NCBI RefSeq assembly: GCF_008704555.1 | Contig: NZ_CP023702.1 | Coordinates: forward strand, 5,866,001-5,930,000 | DNA from: Streptomyces nitrosporeus | GTDB taxonomy: Bacteria > Actinomycetota > Actinomycetes > Streptomycetales > Streptomycetaceae | Direction of reading: 5' to 3' | DNA length: 64,000 nt | In this document: positions 38,915-48,737 of the stretch, piece by piece | How the letters are laid out: every line of letters begins with the position of its first letter | Position numbering within the stretch: position 1 is the first letter of the stretch | Notes under the pieces: generated by a model | What the model saw: the letters and a program-made list of their open reading frames with translations, nothing else | Databases searched by the model: none | What the model was told of the DNA's origin: nothing | Made by a program: the position numbers and the translations under genes

Positions 38915-41629
38915 GTGGCTGAGACGGCATCGAAGAAGACGGCAGACAACCGACCGCGCCTGCTCCTGATGGACGGGCACTCCCTGGCGTACCGGGCGTT
39001 CTTCGCCCTGCCCGCGGAGAATTTCACGACGGCGACGGGGCAGCCGACGAATGCCGTGTACGGCTTCATGTCGATGCTGGCGAACACGTTGCGTGACGAG
39101 GCGCCCACGCACTTCGCGGTGGCGTTCGACGTGTCGCGCAAGACGTGGCGTTCGGCGAAGTTCCCGGAGTACAAGGCGAACCGCTCCAAGACCCCCGACG
39201 AGTTCAAGGGGCAGGTGGAGCTGATCGGTGAGCTGCTGGACGCGATGCACGCGGACCGGTTCGCGGTCGACGGGTTCGAGGCGGACGACGTCATCGCGAC
39301 GCTGGCCACCCAGGCCGAGGCGGCGGGTTTCGAGGTGCTGATCGTCACCGGTGACCGGGACTCGTTCCAGCTGATCACGGACAGCGTCACGGTGCTGTAC
39401 CCGACGAAGGGCGTGTCGGAGCTGACCCGCTTCACCCCGGCGAAGGTCGAGGAGAAGTACGGCCTGACCCCCGCCCAGTACCCGGACTTCGCGGCGCTGC
39501 GCGGCGACCCGTCGGACAACCTTCCGGGCATCCCGGGGGTGGGGGAGAAGACCGCGGCGAAGTGGATCAACCAGTTCGGTTCGTTCGCGGAGCTGGTGGA
39601 GCGTGCCGACGAGGTCAAGGGGAAGGCCGGGCAGAACCTCCGGGACCACCTGGACGCGGTGAAGATGAACCGTGTGCTGACGGAGATGGTCCGGGACGTG
39701 GAGCTGCCCAAGGGGGCCACCGAGCTGGAGCGCGCCCCGTACGACCGCACGGCGGTGACGGGGGTGCTGGACGTCCTGGAGATCCGTAACCCGAGTCTGC
39801 GTGAGCGGCTGATGGCGGTGGACCCGGGCGCGGCCGGGGCGGAGGCCGCCCCGGCGCCGGCGGCCGGTGTCGAGCTGGACGGCGCGGTGCTGGGCGCGGG
39901 TGAGCTGGCGCCGTGGCTGGAGGAGCACGGCACCGAGCCGCTGGGCATGGTCACGGTGGACACCTGGTCGCTGGGCGCGGGCGAGGTGACGGAGGTGGCG
40001 CTGGCGGCGGCCGGCGGTGCCGCGGCCTGGTTCGACCCCTCCGGGCTCGACGAGGCCGACGAGCAGGCGTTCGCCGCGTGGGCGGCGGACCCCGCGCGGC
40101 CCAAGGTCATGCACAACGCGAAGAACGCCATGCGGGTCTTCCCCGAGCGGGGATGGCGGCTGGCCGGGGTCACCATGGACACCGCGCTGGCCGCCTACCT
40201 GGTCAAGCCCGGACGCCGTTCCTTCGCCCTGGACGCGCTGTCGGTGGAGTACCTGGGCCGGGAGCTGGCCCCGGCCGCCGCGTCCGACGGGCAGCTGGCG
40301 TTCGGCGCGGACGAGCGGGCCGAGGCCGATGCGCTGATGTCGCAGGCGCGCGCGGTGCTGGACCTCGGTGACGCGTTCGCGGTGCGGCTGGAGGAGGTCG
40401 GAGCCACCGGCCTGCTGCACGACATGGAACTGCCGACGTCCCTCCTGCTGGCCCGCCTGGAGCGGGCGGGCATCGCCGCCGACCGGGCGCACCTGGAGGG
40501 CATGGAGCAGCAGTTCGCCGGTGCCGTGCAGCAGGCGGTGAAGGAGGCGCACGCCGCGGTGGGCCGGGAGTTCAACCTGGGCTCGCCCAAGCAGCTCCAG
40601 GAGGTCCTCTTCGGGGAGCTGGCACTGCCGAAGACGAAGAAGACGAAGACGGGGTACACCACGGACGCCGACGCCCTGGCGTGGCTGGCGGCCCGGACCG
40701 AGCACGAGCTGCCGGTCATCATGCTGCGCCACCGCGAGCAGGCGAAGCTGCGGGTGACGGTCGAGGGCCTGGTCAAGACGATCGGCGGTGACGGCCGCAT
40801 CCACACCACGTTCAACCAGACGGTCGCGGCGACCGGCCGGCTCTCCTCGACCGACCCCAACCTGCAGAACATCCCCGTGCGTACGGACGAGGGCCGGGCG
40901 ATCCGCCGGGGCTTCGTCGTCGGCGAGGGCTTCGAGTCGCTGATGACGGCCGACTACAGCCAGATCGAGCTGCGGGTGATGGCGCACCTGTCCGAGGACG
41001 CCGGTCTGATCGAGGCGTTCACCTCGGGGGAGGACCTGCACACGACGGTCGCCTCCCAGGTGTTCGGCGTCGAGAAGTCCGCGGTCGACGCGGAGATGCG
41101 CCGCAAGATCAAGGCGATGTCCTACGGACTGGCGTACGGGCTCTCGGCGTTCGGGCTGTCCCAGCAGCTGAACATCGAAGCGGGCGAGGCCCGTGCGCTG
41201 ATGGACACGTACTTCCTGCGGTTCGGCGGGGTGCGTGACTACCTGCACCGGGTGGTGGAGGAGGCCAGGGCCACCGGATACACGGAGACGGTCTTCGGCC
41301 GCCGCCGCTACCTCCCCGACCTGACCAGCAGCAACCGGCAGCGGCGGGAGATGGCGGAGCGGATGGCGCTCAACGCCCCGATCCAGGGGACGGCCGCCGA
41401 CATCGTCAAGGTCGCGATGCTGAAGGTGGACCGGGCGCTGAGCGAGGCCGGGCTCACCTCGCGGATGCTGCTCCAGGTCCATGACGAAATCGTCCTGGAG
41501 ATCGCCCCGGGCGAGCGGGAGCGGGTCGAGGAGATCCTGCGGCACGAGATGTCGACGGCGGTCGAACTCCGGGCGCCGCTGGACGTGTCGGTCGGCGTCG
41601 GAGCGGACTGGGAGTCGGCGGCCCACTGA
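38915..41629 (+). CDS. polA: DNA polymerase I
   Basis: A 904-residue repair and Okazaki-fragment polymerase. The N-terminal 5'-3' exonuclease (about 15-310) shows LLLMDGHSLAYRAFFAL, VDGFEADDVIATLA, VTGDRDSFQLI and GDPSDNLPGIPGVGEKTA. The 3'-5' exonuclease fold (about 330-510) lacks the catalytic DxE (it reads VTVDTWSLG), so proofreading is probably lost, as in other actinobacterial PolA. The polymerase domain has motif A with Asp680 (DYSQIELRVM), motif B RRKIKAMSYGLAYGLS and motif C with Asp857 (QVHDEIVLE). The GTG at 38915 is preceded by AGGATCGGGGG. It is divergent from the molybdoenzyme gene. Codon use is G-rich, opposite to pyk and pepN. Confidence 0.96.
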   Translation: MAETASKKTADNRPRLLLMDGHSLAYRAFFALPAENFTTATGQPTNAVYGFMSMLANTLRDEAPTHFAVAFDVSRKTWRSAKFPEYKANRSKTPDEFKGQVELIGELLDAMHADRFAVDGFEADDVIATLATQAEAAGFEVLIVTGDRDSFQLITDSVTVLYPTKGVSELTRFTPAKVEEKYGLTPAQYPDFAALRGDPSDNLPGIPGVGEKTAAKWINQFGSFAELVERADEVKGKAGQNLRDHLDAVKMNRVLTEMVRDVELPKGATELERAPYDRTAVTGVLDVLEIRNPSLRERLMAVDPGAAGAEAAPAPAAGVELDGAVLGAGELAPWLEEHGTEPLGMVTVDTWSLGAGEVTEVALAAAGGAAAWFDPSGLDEADEQAFAAWAADPARPKVMHNAKNAMRVFPERGWRLAGVTMDTALAAYLVKPGRRSFALDALSVEYLGRELAPAAASDGQLAFGADERAEADALMSQARAVLDLGDAFAVRLEEVGATGLLHDMELPTSLLLARLERAGIAADRAHLEGMEQQFAGAVQQAVKEAHAAVGREFNLGSPKQLQEVLFGELALPKTKKTKTGYTTDADALAWLAARTEHELPVIMLRHREQAKLRVTVEGLVKTIGGDGRIHTTFNQTVAATGRLSSTDPNLQNIPVRTDEGRAIRRGFVVGEGFESLMTADYSQIELRVMAHLSEDAGLIEAFTSGEDLHTTVASQVFGVEKSAVDAEMRRKIKAMSYGLAYGLSAFGLSQQLNIEAGEARALMDTYFLRFGGVRDYLHRVVEEARATGYTETVFGRRRYLPDLTSSNRQRREMAERMALNAPIQGTAADIVKVAMLKVDRALSEAGLTSRMLLQVHDEIVLEIAPGERERVEEILRHEMSTAVELRAPLDVSVGVGADWESAAH

Positions 41630-41647
41630 CCCCGCCGCACCGCCCCT

Positions 41648-41670
41648 GCCCCGCTCTCCGGGAGCGGGGC
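41648..41670 (+). terminator. Hairpin after polA
   Basis: A 9-bp stem GCCCCGCTC/GAGCGGGGC (41648-41656 with 41662-41670) about 20 bases after the polA stop. It is followed by three imperfect ~26-bp repeats (around 41673-41747) that run into the end of the convergent membrane-protein gene. Confidence 0.65.
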
Positions 41671-41726
41671 GGTGCTTCATCCCCTGGTGCCGGGCGGCGC
41701 TTCGCCCCTGGCTCCGGGCGGGTGCT

Positions 41727-42773
41727 TCACTCCCCGGGAGCGGGGCGGCCGTCCGCCGCCCCGTGACGGCCGGGTACGGCCCTCGTCGGCTCCGCGGCCC
41801 CCGTCGGCTCCGCGGCTCCTGGCAGTGCCGCGGCTTCGGCCGGACCCGCGGCCCCCGCGGGGCCCGTGCCTCCGGCCCGGCCCGCGGATCCTGCCGGGCC
41901 CGCCGGGGAAGGGCGGCCGGGACGCGGGCGCAGCCGCATCCACGCCCCGTACAGCAGCAGTCCGGCCGCCAGACCGGCCCCGGCTCCGAAGCACGCGGTC
42001 GGGATGATGTCGAGCGGGGTGTCGACGCGCCCGAAGTAGGCGTACCAGCGGGCGCACCGGTGGGCGGTGCCCAGCAGCACGCACAGCCCCAGCAGCGCGG
42101 CCGCCCAGCGGCGTTCCGCCCGGCCGAGCACCGGCAGCGACGCGGGCACGGGGGCGGGGCCGGTGCGCCGCAGACCGCTCGCCGTGAACCACACCAGGAC
42201 CGCCAGGGCCAGTGCCGAACTCCCGTACTGCACCAGCTGGAACACCGGATGGCCGCCGACGCTCCCGCCGAGGGCGGGCACCAGCCGGGTGCCCCACCGG
42301 CCGTGGTGGGTGAAGGCGTCCCACACCACATGGGTGCCCGCGCCGACGACCGCGGACAGCACGAACCACCCGCCCCGGACGAACCACCCGCCCCGGACGA
42401 ACCACCCGCCCCGGACGACCCGCCCGCCCCGGGCCGCCCGTGAGGTCCCCGGCTCACCGCCGTGCCCCCGTACGAACGCGTGCACCCGCCCCCGCCACCC
42501 GGCGGGCAGCAGCGCCACCAGCGGTTCCCGCAGCATCAGCCAGAGCGCCACCAGCACACCCGTGACGAGGACGTCCACGGTGAACACCCCCAGGACGGAA
42601 TGGGTCACCTCACCGAACTCCATCGCCCCCGGAACGACGGTGTCCGCGTAGTACGTCAGGTCGGGCGCGAAGGAACCCGCCACCAGTGCCGAGGCGACGA
42701 ACGGCCCGCGGCCCGAACCGGATCCGCGGATTCCCGGCAGGACGGCGGCGGCATGGCTGAGGGTGAACGGCAT
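41727..42773 (-). CDS. DUF4184-like integral membrane protein with expanded repeat
   Basis: A 348-residue membrane protein. It starts MPFTLSHAAAVLPGIR, then SALVAGSFAPDLTYY, VTHSVLGVFTVDVLVTGVL and GAGTHVVWDAFTHHGRWG. These His/Asp-bearing helices resemble the DUF4184 family and other membrane-bound metal-dependent hydrolase-like proteins. An 18-bp DNA repeat in the loop after the second hydrophobic segment gives GGWFVR repeats. The last ~70 residues are an Ala/Gly/Pro tail. There is no clear ribosome site before the ATG at 42773, so the start is moderately certain. Function unknown. Confidence 0.75.
   Translation of the reverse strand: MPFTLSHAAAVLPGIRGSGSGRGPFVASALVAGSFAPDLTYYADTVVPGAMEFGEVTHSVLGVFTVDVLVTGVLVALWLMLREPLVALLPAGWRGRVHAFVRGHGGEPGTSRAARGGRVVRGGWFVRGGWFVRGGWFVLSAVVGAGTHVVWDAFTHHGRWGTRLVPALGGSVGGHPVFQLVQYGSSALALAVLVWFTASGLRRTGPAPVPASLPVLGRAERRWAAALLGLCVLLGTAHRCARWYAYFGRVDTPLDIIPTACFGAGAGLAAGLLLYGAWMRLRPRPGRPSPAGPAGSAGRAGGTGPAGAAGPAEAAALPGAAEPTGAAEPTRAVPGRHGAADGRPAPGE
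42361..42432. repeat. 18-bp tandem repeat, four copies, in frame
   Basis: Units start at 42361, 42379, 42397 and 42415, the last with two changes. Three are identical (ACGAACCACCCGCCCCGG). They encode a GGWFVR hexapeptide repeat inside the DUF4184-like protein. Confidence 0.92.
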
Positions 42774-42972
42774 GGCGGCAAGTATGTGCGAGCCCGGGCG
42801 GGCCGCCCGGCGCCCTGAGACGAACAGCACCTGACGACATGCCTGTCCGGACGTGAAAAATCGGTAAGAACCGGCCGGGGGGCGGTGTCCGGGCAGCACA
42901 AGGTGCCGTAGGGTCACCGGAGTCCTCGCGCTGGGGAGCGCGGACAGCCGACGAGGGGGAGGACCCGGACAC

Positions 42973-44670
42973 ATGGCAGCGCAATTCGGCCGCCGGCTGC
43001 GCAAGGGAGCGACCAGCACCGCGGTCGCCGCGGCGGCGGTGGCGGCACTGGCCGCCTCGCAGGCCCCTTCCGTGACGGCTGACGACGCCGCGAACGGGGA
43101 TCGGGCGGCCGCCGGCAACACCGACTCCCCGGACGGCGCGGCCACCGGCAACTCGCCCTACCACACCGACCTTCCGCCGCTCACCACGCCCGGCCCGCCC
43201 GGGACGTCCACCGGCATCCCCGCGACCGGGAGCACCCAGTCGGGGATACCCGCGACCGTCCTCGACGCGTACAAGAAGGCCGAACGCGAGGTCGCGGGCA
43301 CCGATCCCGCGTGCCGCCTGCCGTGGCAGCTGCTGGCCGCGATCGGCAAGGTCGAGTCGGGCCAGGCCCGCGGCGGCAAGGTCACCGCCGACGGCACCAC
43401 CCTCTCCCCGATCCTCGGCCCCGCCCTCAACGGGCAGGGTTTCGCGCTGATCCGCGACACCGACGACGGCGCGTACGACGGTGACTCCACGCACGACCGG
43501 GCGGTCGGCCCGATGCAGTTCATCCCGTCCACCTGGGCGACCTGGGGCCAGGACGGCAACGGCGACGGCCGCGAGGACCCCAACAACATCTACGACGCGG
43601 CGCTGGCCGCCGGACGCTACCTCTGCGCGGGCGACCGCGACCTGGCCCTCGCCGCCGACCTCGACCGGGCCGTGCTGAGCTACAACCACTCGCAGGAGTA
43701 CCTGCGCACGGTGCGCTCCTGGTTCGACTTCTACAACCGAGGCACCCACGAGGTCCCCGACGGCACCGGCGTCCTCCCCTCCGGCCGGACCAGCGGCAGC
43801 ACCGGCCAGGGCGGCGGCTCCCCGGCCACGGCCTCCCCGAAGCCCAGCTCCTCCCCGAAGCCCGGCGCCACACCGGCCGGTTCCGGCGGCGGTACGAAGC
43901 CGAGCCCGGAGCCCACCACCCCGAAGCCCGGCGGCACCACCACCCCGGCGCCCGACCCGACGACACCCCCCGCCACCCCCTCCCCCGCGCCGAGGCTCGG
44001 GTCCCTGCGGGACGCGGGGACGGGAACCCTGGCCGCCACGGCGGGCGAGGCCTTCGCCGAACGCGTCACCGTGCAGGCCCGGAACACCCTGGGCGACCCG
44101 CTCGCCAGGACCGAGGTGACCTTCACCGTGACCGGCTCCGACGCCCGGTTCCCCGGCGGCGAGGCCACGGCCACCCTGGTCACCGGGGCCGACGGCACCG
44201 CCACCGCACCGGTGCTGACCGCCGGTGAGAAGACCGGGACGTTCACGGTGACGGCCACCGCCGGTACCGTGCGGCCCTACACCGTCACCTTCACGGCGAG
44301 CGTCACCGCCCGCCGGGCCGACGCGATCACCCGCACCGGCGAGGAAGCCCTGACGGCCACCGCCGGCTCCGAGTTCGCCCCTGTCGAGGTCAGGACGACG
44401 TACAAGGGAACCGGCCTCGCCGACACCTCCTTCACCGCCGTGATGACCACCGACGCCGCCGCGCCCGCCGAGAACACCGAGGGCCCGTACTTCGAGACCA
44501 CCGGCGACAAGCCGGTACGTACGCTCACCCTGACGACCGGCCCCGACGGCACCCTGGAACTCCCGCGGATCCACGCCGGCGACACCGCGGGCACCTACCT
44601 GCTCCGCCTCACCACCGGGAGCGGCGCCACGCTCACGCTCACACTCACCGTCCAGGAACCGCCCGCCTGA
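42973..44670 (+). CDS. Secreted lytic transglycosylase with Ig-like C-terminal domains
   Basis: A 565-residue exported peptidoglycan-active enzyme. A basic N-terminus and an Ala-rich hydrophobic stretch (about 10-35) form a signal sequence. The SLT-type catalytic domain (about 90-255) shows LLAAIGKVESGQARGG with the catalytic Glu, then DRAVGPMQFIPSTW and YDAALAAGRYLC, as in MltB-like transglycosylases. A Pro/Ser/Thr linker (about 265-340) leads to two bacterial Ig-like (Big-1 type) domains with repeated TLAATAGEAF and LTATAGSEF starts. It probably cleaves glycan strands during growth or sporulation. A GAGGGGGAGGA ribosome site precedes it. A TAGGGT hexamer about 60 bases upstream could be the -10. 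Confidence 0.9.
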   Translation: MAAQFGRRLRKGATSTAVAAAAVAALAASQAPSVTADDAANGDRAAAGNTDSPDGAATGNSPYHTDLPPLTTPGPPGTSTGIPATGSTQSGIPATVLDAYKKAEREVAGTDPACRLPWQLLAAIGKVESGQARGGKVTADGTTLSPILGPALNGQGFALIRDTDDGAYDGDSTHDRAVGPMQFIPSTWATWGQDGNGDGREDPNNIYDAALAAGRYLCAGDRDLALAADLDRAVLSYNHSQEYLRTVRSWFDFYNRGTHEVPDGTGVLPSGRTSGSTGQGGGSPATASPKPSSSPKPGATPAGSGGGTKPSPEPTTPKPGGTTTPAPDPTTPPATPSPAPRLGSLRDAGTGTLAATAGEAFAERVTVQARNTLGDPLARTEVTFTVTGSDARFPGGEATATLVTGADGTATAPVLTAGEKTGTFTVTATAGTVRPYTVTFTASVTARRADAITRTGEEALTATAGSEFAPVEVRTTYKGTGLADTSFTAVMTTDAAAPAENTEGPYFETTGDKPVRTLTLTTGPDGTLELPRIHAGDTAGTYLLRLTTGSGATLTLTLTVQEPPA

Positions 44671-44766
44671 CCCGCCGTCCGCGCACACGGCAGCCCCGGC
44701 CGGACCCGCTCCGGCCGGGGCCGCCGCGCGTACCGGCCGGGGCCCGCACACGCGGGCCGCGCCGGC

Positions 44767-47364
44767 TCACTCCCGGCGCGACCGCGCCGAAGTGGAACGT
44801 GTCGCCTTCACCGACGCCGGGTCCTCCGGCCAGGGATGCCTGGGGTAGCGCCCCCGCAGCTCCGCCCGCACCGCCCGGTAGCCCTCCCGCCAGAACGACG
44901 CCAGGTCCGCCGTCACCGCGGCCGGACGCCCGGCGGGGGACAGCAGGTGCACGAGGACGGGCACCCCCGCCACCCGCGGTGTCTCCCCCAGCCCGAACAG
45001 CTCCTGCAACTTCACCGCCAGTACGGGCTGTTCACCGCCGTACTCCACCCGGATCCGCGAACCGCTCGGCACCTCGATCCGCTCCGGGGCCAGCTCGTCC
45101 AGCCGCCCCGCCTCACCCGTCGCCCACGGCAGCAGCCGCCGCACCGCCTGCCCCGCGTCGATCCGCGCCAGATCCGCCCGCCGCCGCGCCCGCGACAGCT
45201 CCGGCTCCAGCCACTCCTGCGCCCGCGACAGCAGTGCACCGTCCGACACATCCGGCCACGGCGCCCCCAGCACCCGGTGCAGGAACCCCAGCCGGGCCCG
45301 CAGCGCCCGGGCGTCCCGGCTCCAGCCCAGCAGTCCCGTCCCCTCCCGGCCCAGGCCCTCCAGCAGCGCGCCGCGCACCAGGGCGGGGTCCGGATCGCGC
45401 AGCGGACGTACCGACAGCTCGATGGCGCCGAGCCGCTCCACGGCGCGGGCCACCACATCGCCGTCCGCCCAGCGGACCTCCTCGCCCGCGAACCGCAGCC
45501 GGTCCGCGGCCGACAGGGCGGTGTCCTCGTCCACCACGGCCGCGAGCCTCACCCGGGCCGACGCGGAGTGCGCCGGCCGGTCGGCCACCGCGACGGCCAG
45601 CCAGGGAGCCCGGCGCAGCGGCGAACCCTCCCGCAGCCCGGCGCCGGTACCGGACGCCATCAGGAACGCCCCCTCACCCCTGGCCCGCGCCACCCGCTCG
45701 GGGAACGCCAGCGCGGCCACCGTCCCGGCCGCCGCGTCGTCCGTGCCCCCGGGCCCGTCACCGGGGGCCGCCCCCGGCCCGCCCGCCCCGGACAGGCCGC
45801 CTCCGCCCCGCGCCCCCGGACCGGACGGCGCCCCCGCGCCGCCCCGGCCACCGCCCCGGGCGCCTTCCAGCGCCGAGGACAGCCGCCGTACCTCCTGCCG
45901 CCAGCGCGCCGCGTAGGCGTCACCGCCCCGCCGCGCCGTCCGCAGGGCGGCCGCCAGGTCGTCGCCGTACTCCCGCGGCGGCTCCTCGCCCAGCAGGGCC
46001 ACCACCTCCGCCGCCCGGCGCCCGCCCACCTCCTCCGCCCCGTCGAGCAGGGCCCGGCCCAGGCGGGGGTGCAGGCCCAGCCGGGACATGCGTACGCCCC
46101 GGGGCGTCGCCCGGCCCGCCGCGTCCACCGCGCCGACCGCCGTCAGCACCTCCCGCGCCGCCCCCATCGCCCCGGCCGGCGGCGGATCCAGCAGGGCGAG
46201 ACCCGAGGCGTCCGGATCACCCCAGCACGCCGCCTGGAGCGCGAACGCCGCCAGATCGGCCACCTTGATCTCCGGCGACGGGAACGCGGCGAGCCGCCCG
46301 TCCTCCGCCTCGTCCCAGCAGCGGTACACCGCGCCCGGCGCCTCACGCCCCGCCCGGCCGGCCCGCTGACGGCCCGTGGCCCGCGAGGCCCGCACCGTCG
46401 TGAGCGCGCTCAGCCCGCGGGCGTGATCCACCCGGGGCTCCCGGGCCAGCCCCGAGTCCACGACGACCCGCACCCCCGGCACCGTCAGGGACGACTCCGC
46501 CACCGACGTCGACAGCACCACCCGGCGCCCCCGCACCGGCCCGGCCAGCACCGCGTCCTGGACACCGGCCGGGGCCCGCCCGTGCACCTGGAGCACCTCG
46601 GCGTCCACCCCGGCGAGCAGCCCCGCCACCCGGCCGGCCTCCCCGACGCCCGGCAGGAAGCACAGCACGTCGCCGTCCCGCTCCGCGAGCGCCCGGCGCA
46701 CCACCGCCGCCACATGCGCCAGGAACACCGGATCCACCCGCGTCCCGTGCGGCGGGCGCGTCGCCGAGGACGGCGGCGCCCACACCGTCTCCACCGGGTA
46801 CGACACCCCCCGGGCCTCGACGACCGGCGCGTCACCCAGCAGCCGGGCCCAGCCCTCCGCGTCCGTGGTCGCCGACGCGGCGACCAGCCGCAGGCCGGGC
46901 CTGAGCGTCGCGCGTACGTCGAGGAGGAACGCCGCGACGGTGTCCGCGTCCAGGTGCCGCTCATGGCACTCGTCGATGATCACCACATCGGTCCCGGACA
47001 GCTCCTGGTCGCGCTGGAGCCGCTGGAGCAGCACCCCGGTGGTCACCACCTCCACCACCGTGTCCGGGCCCACCAGGCGCTCCCCGCGCACCGTGAAGCC
47101 GACCCGCCCGCCGGCCCGCTCCCCGAGCAGCCACGCCATCCGCCGCGCGGCCGCCCGCGCGGCGATCCGGCGCGGCTCGGCGACCACGACCCGGCGCACC
47201 GGCCCGTCACCGGTCAGCCCGGCGAGGACCAGCGGCACCAGGGTCGTCTTCCCCGTCCCGGGAGGCGCGCAGAGCACCGCCGCCCCGTGTTCGTCGAGCG
47301 CCCGCCGCAGAGCGGGCAGGGCGGTGCGTACGGGCAACTGGTCCAGGGCGTCGCTGCGGATCAC
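44767..47364 (-). CDS. hrpB: ATP-dependent helicase HrpB
   Basis: An 865-residue DEAH-type helicase. Motifs include LCAPPGTGKTTLVPL (Walker A), EPRRIAARAAARRMA (Ia), VVIIDECHERHLDADT (II, in the DECH form), SATTD (III) and, in the second domain, STSVAESSLTVPGV and RQRAGRAGREAPG (VI). The HrpB-specific C-terminal domain ends with VLVHLLSPAGRPAAVTADLASFW. A Gly/Pro/Ala-rich insert lies around residues 495-545. GTG start at 47364 with GGGGGC adjacent. HrpB is linked to RNA processing and beta-lactam responses in other bacteria; its role in actinomycetes is less clear. Confidence 0.94.
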   Translation of the reverse strand: MIRSDALDQLPVRTALPALRRALDEHGAAVLCAPPGTGKTTLVPLVLAGLTGDGPVRRVVVAEPRRIAARAAARRMAWLLGERAGGRVGFTVRGERLVGPDTVVEVVTTGVLLQRLQRDQELSGTDVVIIDECHERHLDADTVAAFLLDVRATLRPGLRLVAASATTDAEGWARLLGDAPVVEARGVSYPVETVWAPPSSATRPPHGTRVDPVFLAHVAAVVRRALAERDGDVLCFLPGVGEAGRVAGLLAGVDAEVLQVHGRAPAGVQDAVLAGPVRGRRVVLSTSVAESSLTVPGVRVVVDSGLAREPRVDHARGLSALTTVRASRATGRQRAGRAGREAPGAVYRCWDEAEDGRLAAFPSPEIKVADLAAFALQAACWGDPDASGLALLDPPPAGAMGAAREVLTAVGAVDAAGRATPRGVRMSRLGLHPRLGRALLDGAEEVGGRRAAEVVALLGEEPPREYGDDLAAALRTARRGGDAYAARWRQEVRRLSSALEGARGGGRGGAGAPSGPGARGGGGLSGAGGPGAAPGDGPGGTDDAAAGTVAALAFPERVARARGEGAFLMASGTGAGLREGSPLRRAPWLAVAVADRPAHSASARVRLAAVVDEDTALSAADRLRFAGEEVRWADGDVVARAVERLGAIELSVRPLRDPDPALVRGALLEGLGREGTGLLGWSRDARALRARLGFLHRVLGAPWPDVSDGALLSRAQEWLEPELSRARRRADLARIDAGQAVRRLLPWATGEAGRLDELAPERIEVPSGSRIRVEYGGEQPVLAVKLQELFGLGETPRVAGVPVLVHLLSPAGRPAAVTADLASFWREGYRAVRAELRGRYPRHPWPEDPASVKATRSTSARSRRE

Positions 47365-47509
47365 GCCCCCAGTCTCGTCCCTCCGCGCCGGGCGCCGGGA
47401 CGCCGGGGCGCGCGGACCGGCGGAGGCGCTGCCCCGAAGGGCGCGGACCCGAAGGGTGCGGAGCGTCAGGCCCCCGGCCCCCGCGGCCCCGGCCGCCCGG
47501 GCCGGCGGG

Positions 47510-48337
47510 TCACCGGGCGGGCCGGTCGTCCCGTTCGCAGACGAAGACCGCGGTGCCGGGGATCAGGCTGCCGCGCAGCGGGGACCAGCCGCCCCACTCC
47601 TGGCGGTTCCAGGCCGGCCACTCGGGCTCCACCAGGTCCGTCAGCCGGAACCCGCCCGCCACCACGTCCCGGACCCGGTCACCCAGCGTCCTGTGGTGCT
47701 CGACGTACACCGCCTCGCCCCGCTCGTCCTGCTCCACGTACGGCACCCGGTCGAAGTAGGAGGAGGCCACCGAGAGCCCCTCGGGGCCAGGCTCGTCGGG
47801 GAAGGCCCAGCGGATCGGGTGCGTCACGGAGAAGACCCACCGGCCGCCGGGGCGCAGCACCCGGTGGACCTCGCGGAAGACCTGGACCGGGTCGGCGACG
47901 AAGGGCACCGCCCCGTAGGCGGAACAGGCCAGGTCGAAGGAGTGGTCCCGGAAGGGCAGCGCACCCGCGTCCGCCTCGACCAGGGGCACCCGGCCGCCGA
48001 TCCGCAGGGCGTGCTGGAGCTGGCGGTGGGAGAGGTCCAGGGCGACGGGACGGGCCCCCTGGGCGGCCAGCCACCGGGAGCACTGGGCGGCGCCCGCCCC
48101 GATCTCCAGGACGTCCAGGCCGTCCAGGGAGCCGGCCGGGCCCAGCAGGGCGGCGTCGGCCTCGTCCAGCCCTTCCGGCCCCCAGACGAAGCGGTCGTCC
48201 CCGAGGAAGGCCCCGTGGTCGCTCTGGTACTCGTCGGCGTTCCGGTCCCACCAGCCGCGGTTCGCCCGGCTGCTCTCCGCGCCCCCGGCGTCCCGGCGCG
48301 TCGCTTCAGGTTCCCACCCGTGGATCTCTTGGCTCAT
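47510..48337 (-). CDS. Class I SAM-dependent methyltransferase
   Basis: A 275-residue predicted methyltransferase. The SAM-binding motif I is LDVLEIGAGAAQCSRWLAAQG, followed by LDLSHRQLQHA (motif post I), LPFRDHSFDLACSAYGAVPF (II) and VLRPGGRWVFSVTHP (III). The N-terminal NRGWWDRNADEYQSDHG is a common feature of a group of actinobacterial methyltransferases of unknown substrate. It is divergent from rpsA across 400 bases. Confidence 0.9.
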   Translation of the reverse strand: MSQEIHGWEPEATRRDAGGAESSRANRGWWDRNADEYQSDHGAFLGDDRFVWGPEGLDEADAALLGPAGSLDGLDVLEIGAGAAQCSRWLAAQGARPVALDLSHRQLQHALRIGGRVPLVEADAGALPFRDHSFDLACSAYGAVPFVADPVQVFREVHRVLRPGGRWVFSVTHPIRWAFPDEPGPEGLSVASSYFDRVPYVEQDERGEAVYVEHHRTLGDRVRDVVAGGFRLTDLVEPEWPAWNRQEWGGWSPLRGSLIPGTAVFVCERDDRPAR

Positions 48338-48510
48338 CGTGCCCGTCGTTGTAGTTTGCCTTCACCCGCCGCGGGCGCCCCGCGCACGCTCCGTGCGCCG
48401 GAAGCGCCCCCGTGCGCCCGCGACACGCCGCAGGGGACCGATCCGGCCTCGGCGGACGTGAGTTGTGCCGGGGTATGGGGCGTTGTGCCCCGGGTGTGCG
48501 CCTTCGCGCA

Positions 48511-48539
48511 TTGACCCTGCCCGGCTGCCCCCGTATGCT
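48511..48539 (+). promoter_or_regulatory. Consensus sigma-70-type promoter of rpsA
   Basis: TTGACC (48511-48516) and TATGCT (48534-48539) are separated by exactly 17 bases, close to the vegetative sigma factor consensus. Transcription from here would give a leader of about 190 bases before rpsA, long enough for autoregulation by S1 or another control; the leader role is inferred. Confidence 0.85.
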
Positions 48540-48737
48540 ACAAGTTGCGCTGCGAGCCTGCGCGCTTCAGACCTAGCAGGCCGCGCTCGCGTCTGTTGCA
48601 TGTCCCCTCGGTTGTCGAGGCGCCTCCCGGTCATCGGGTCGGGTGCTTTCCAGGCTGTCCGGCGTCTGCAGAGGCGATACGGGCTTTCGGCGTAGCAGTA
48701 CCTACGACTCACTGTCCGTACCGGAGCCCTTTCCCAC

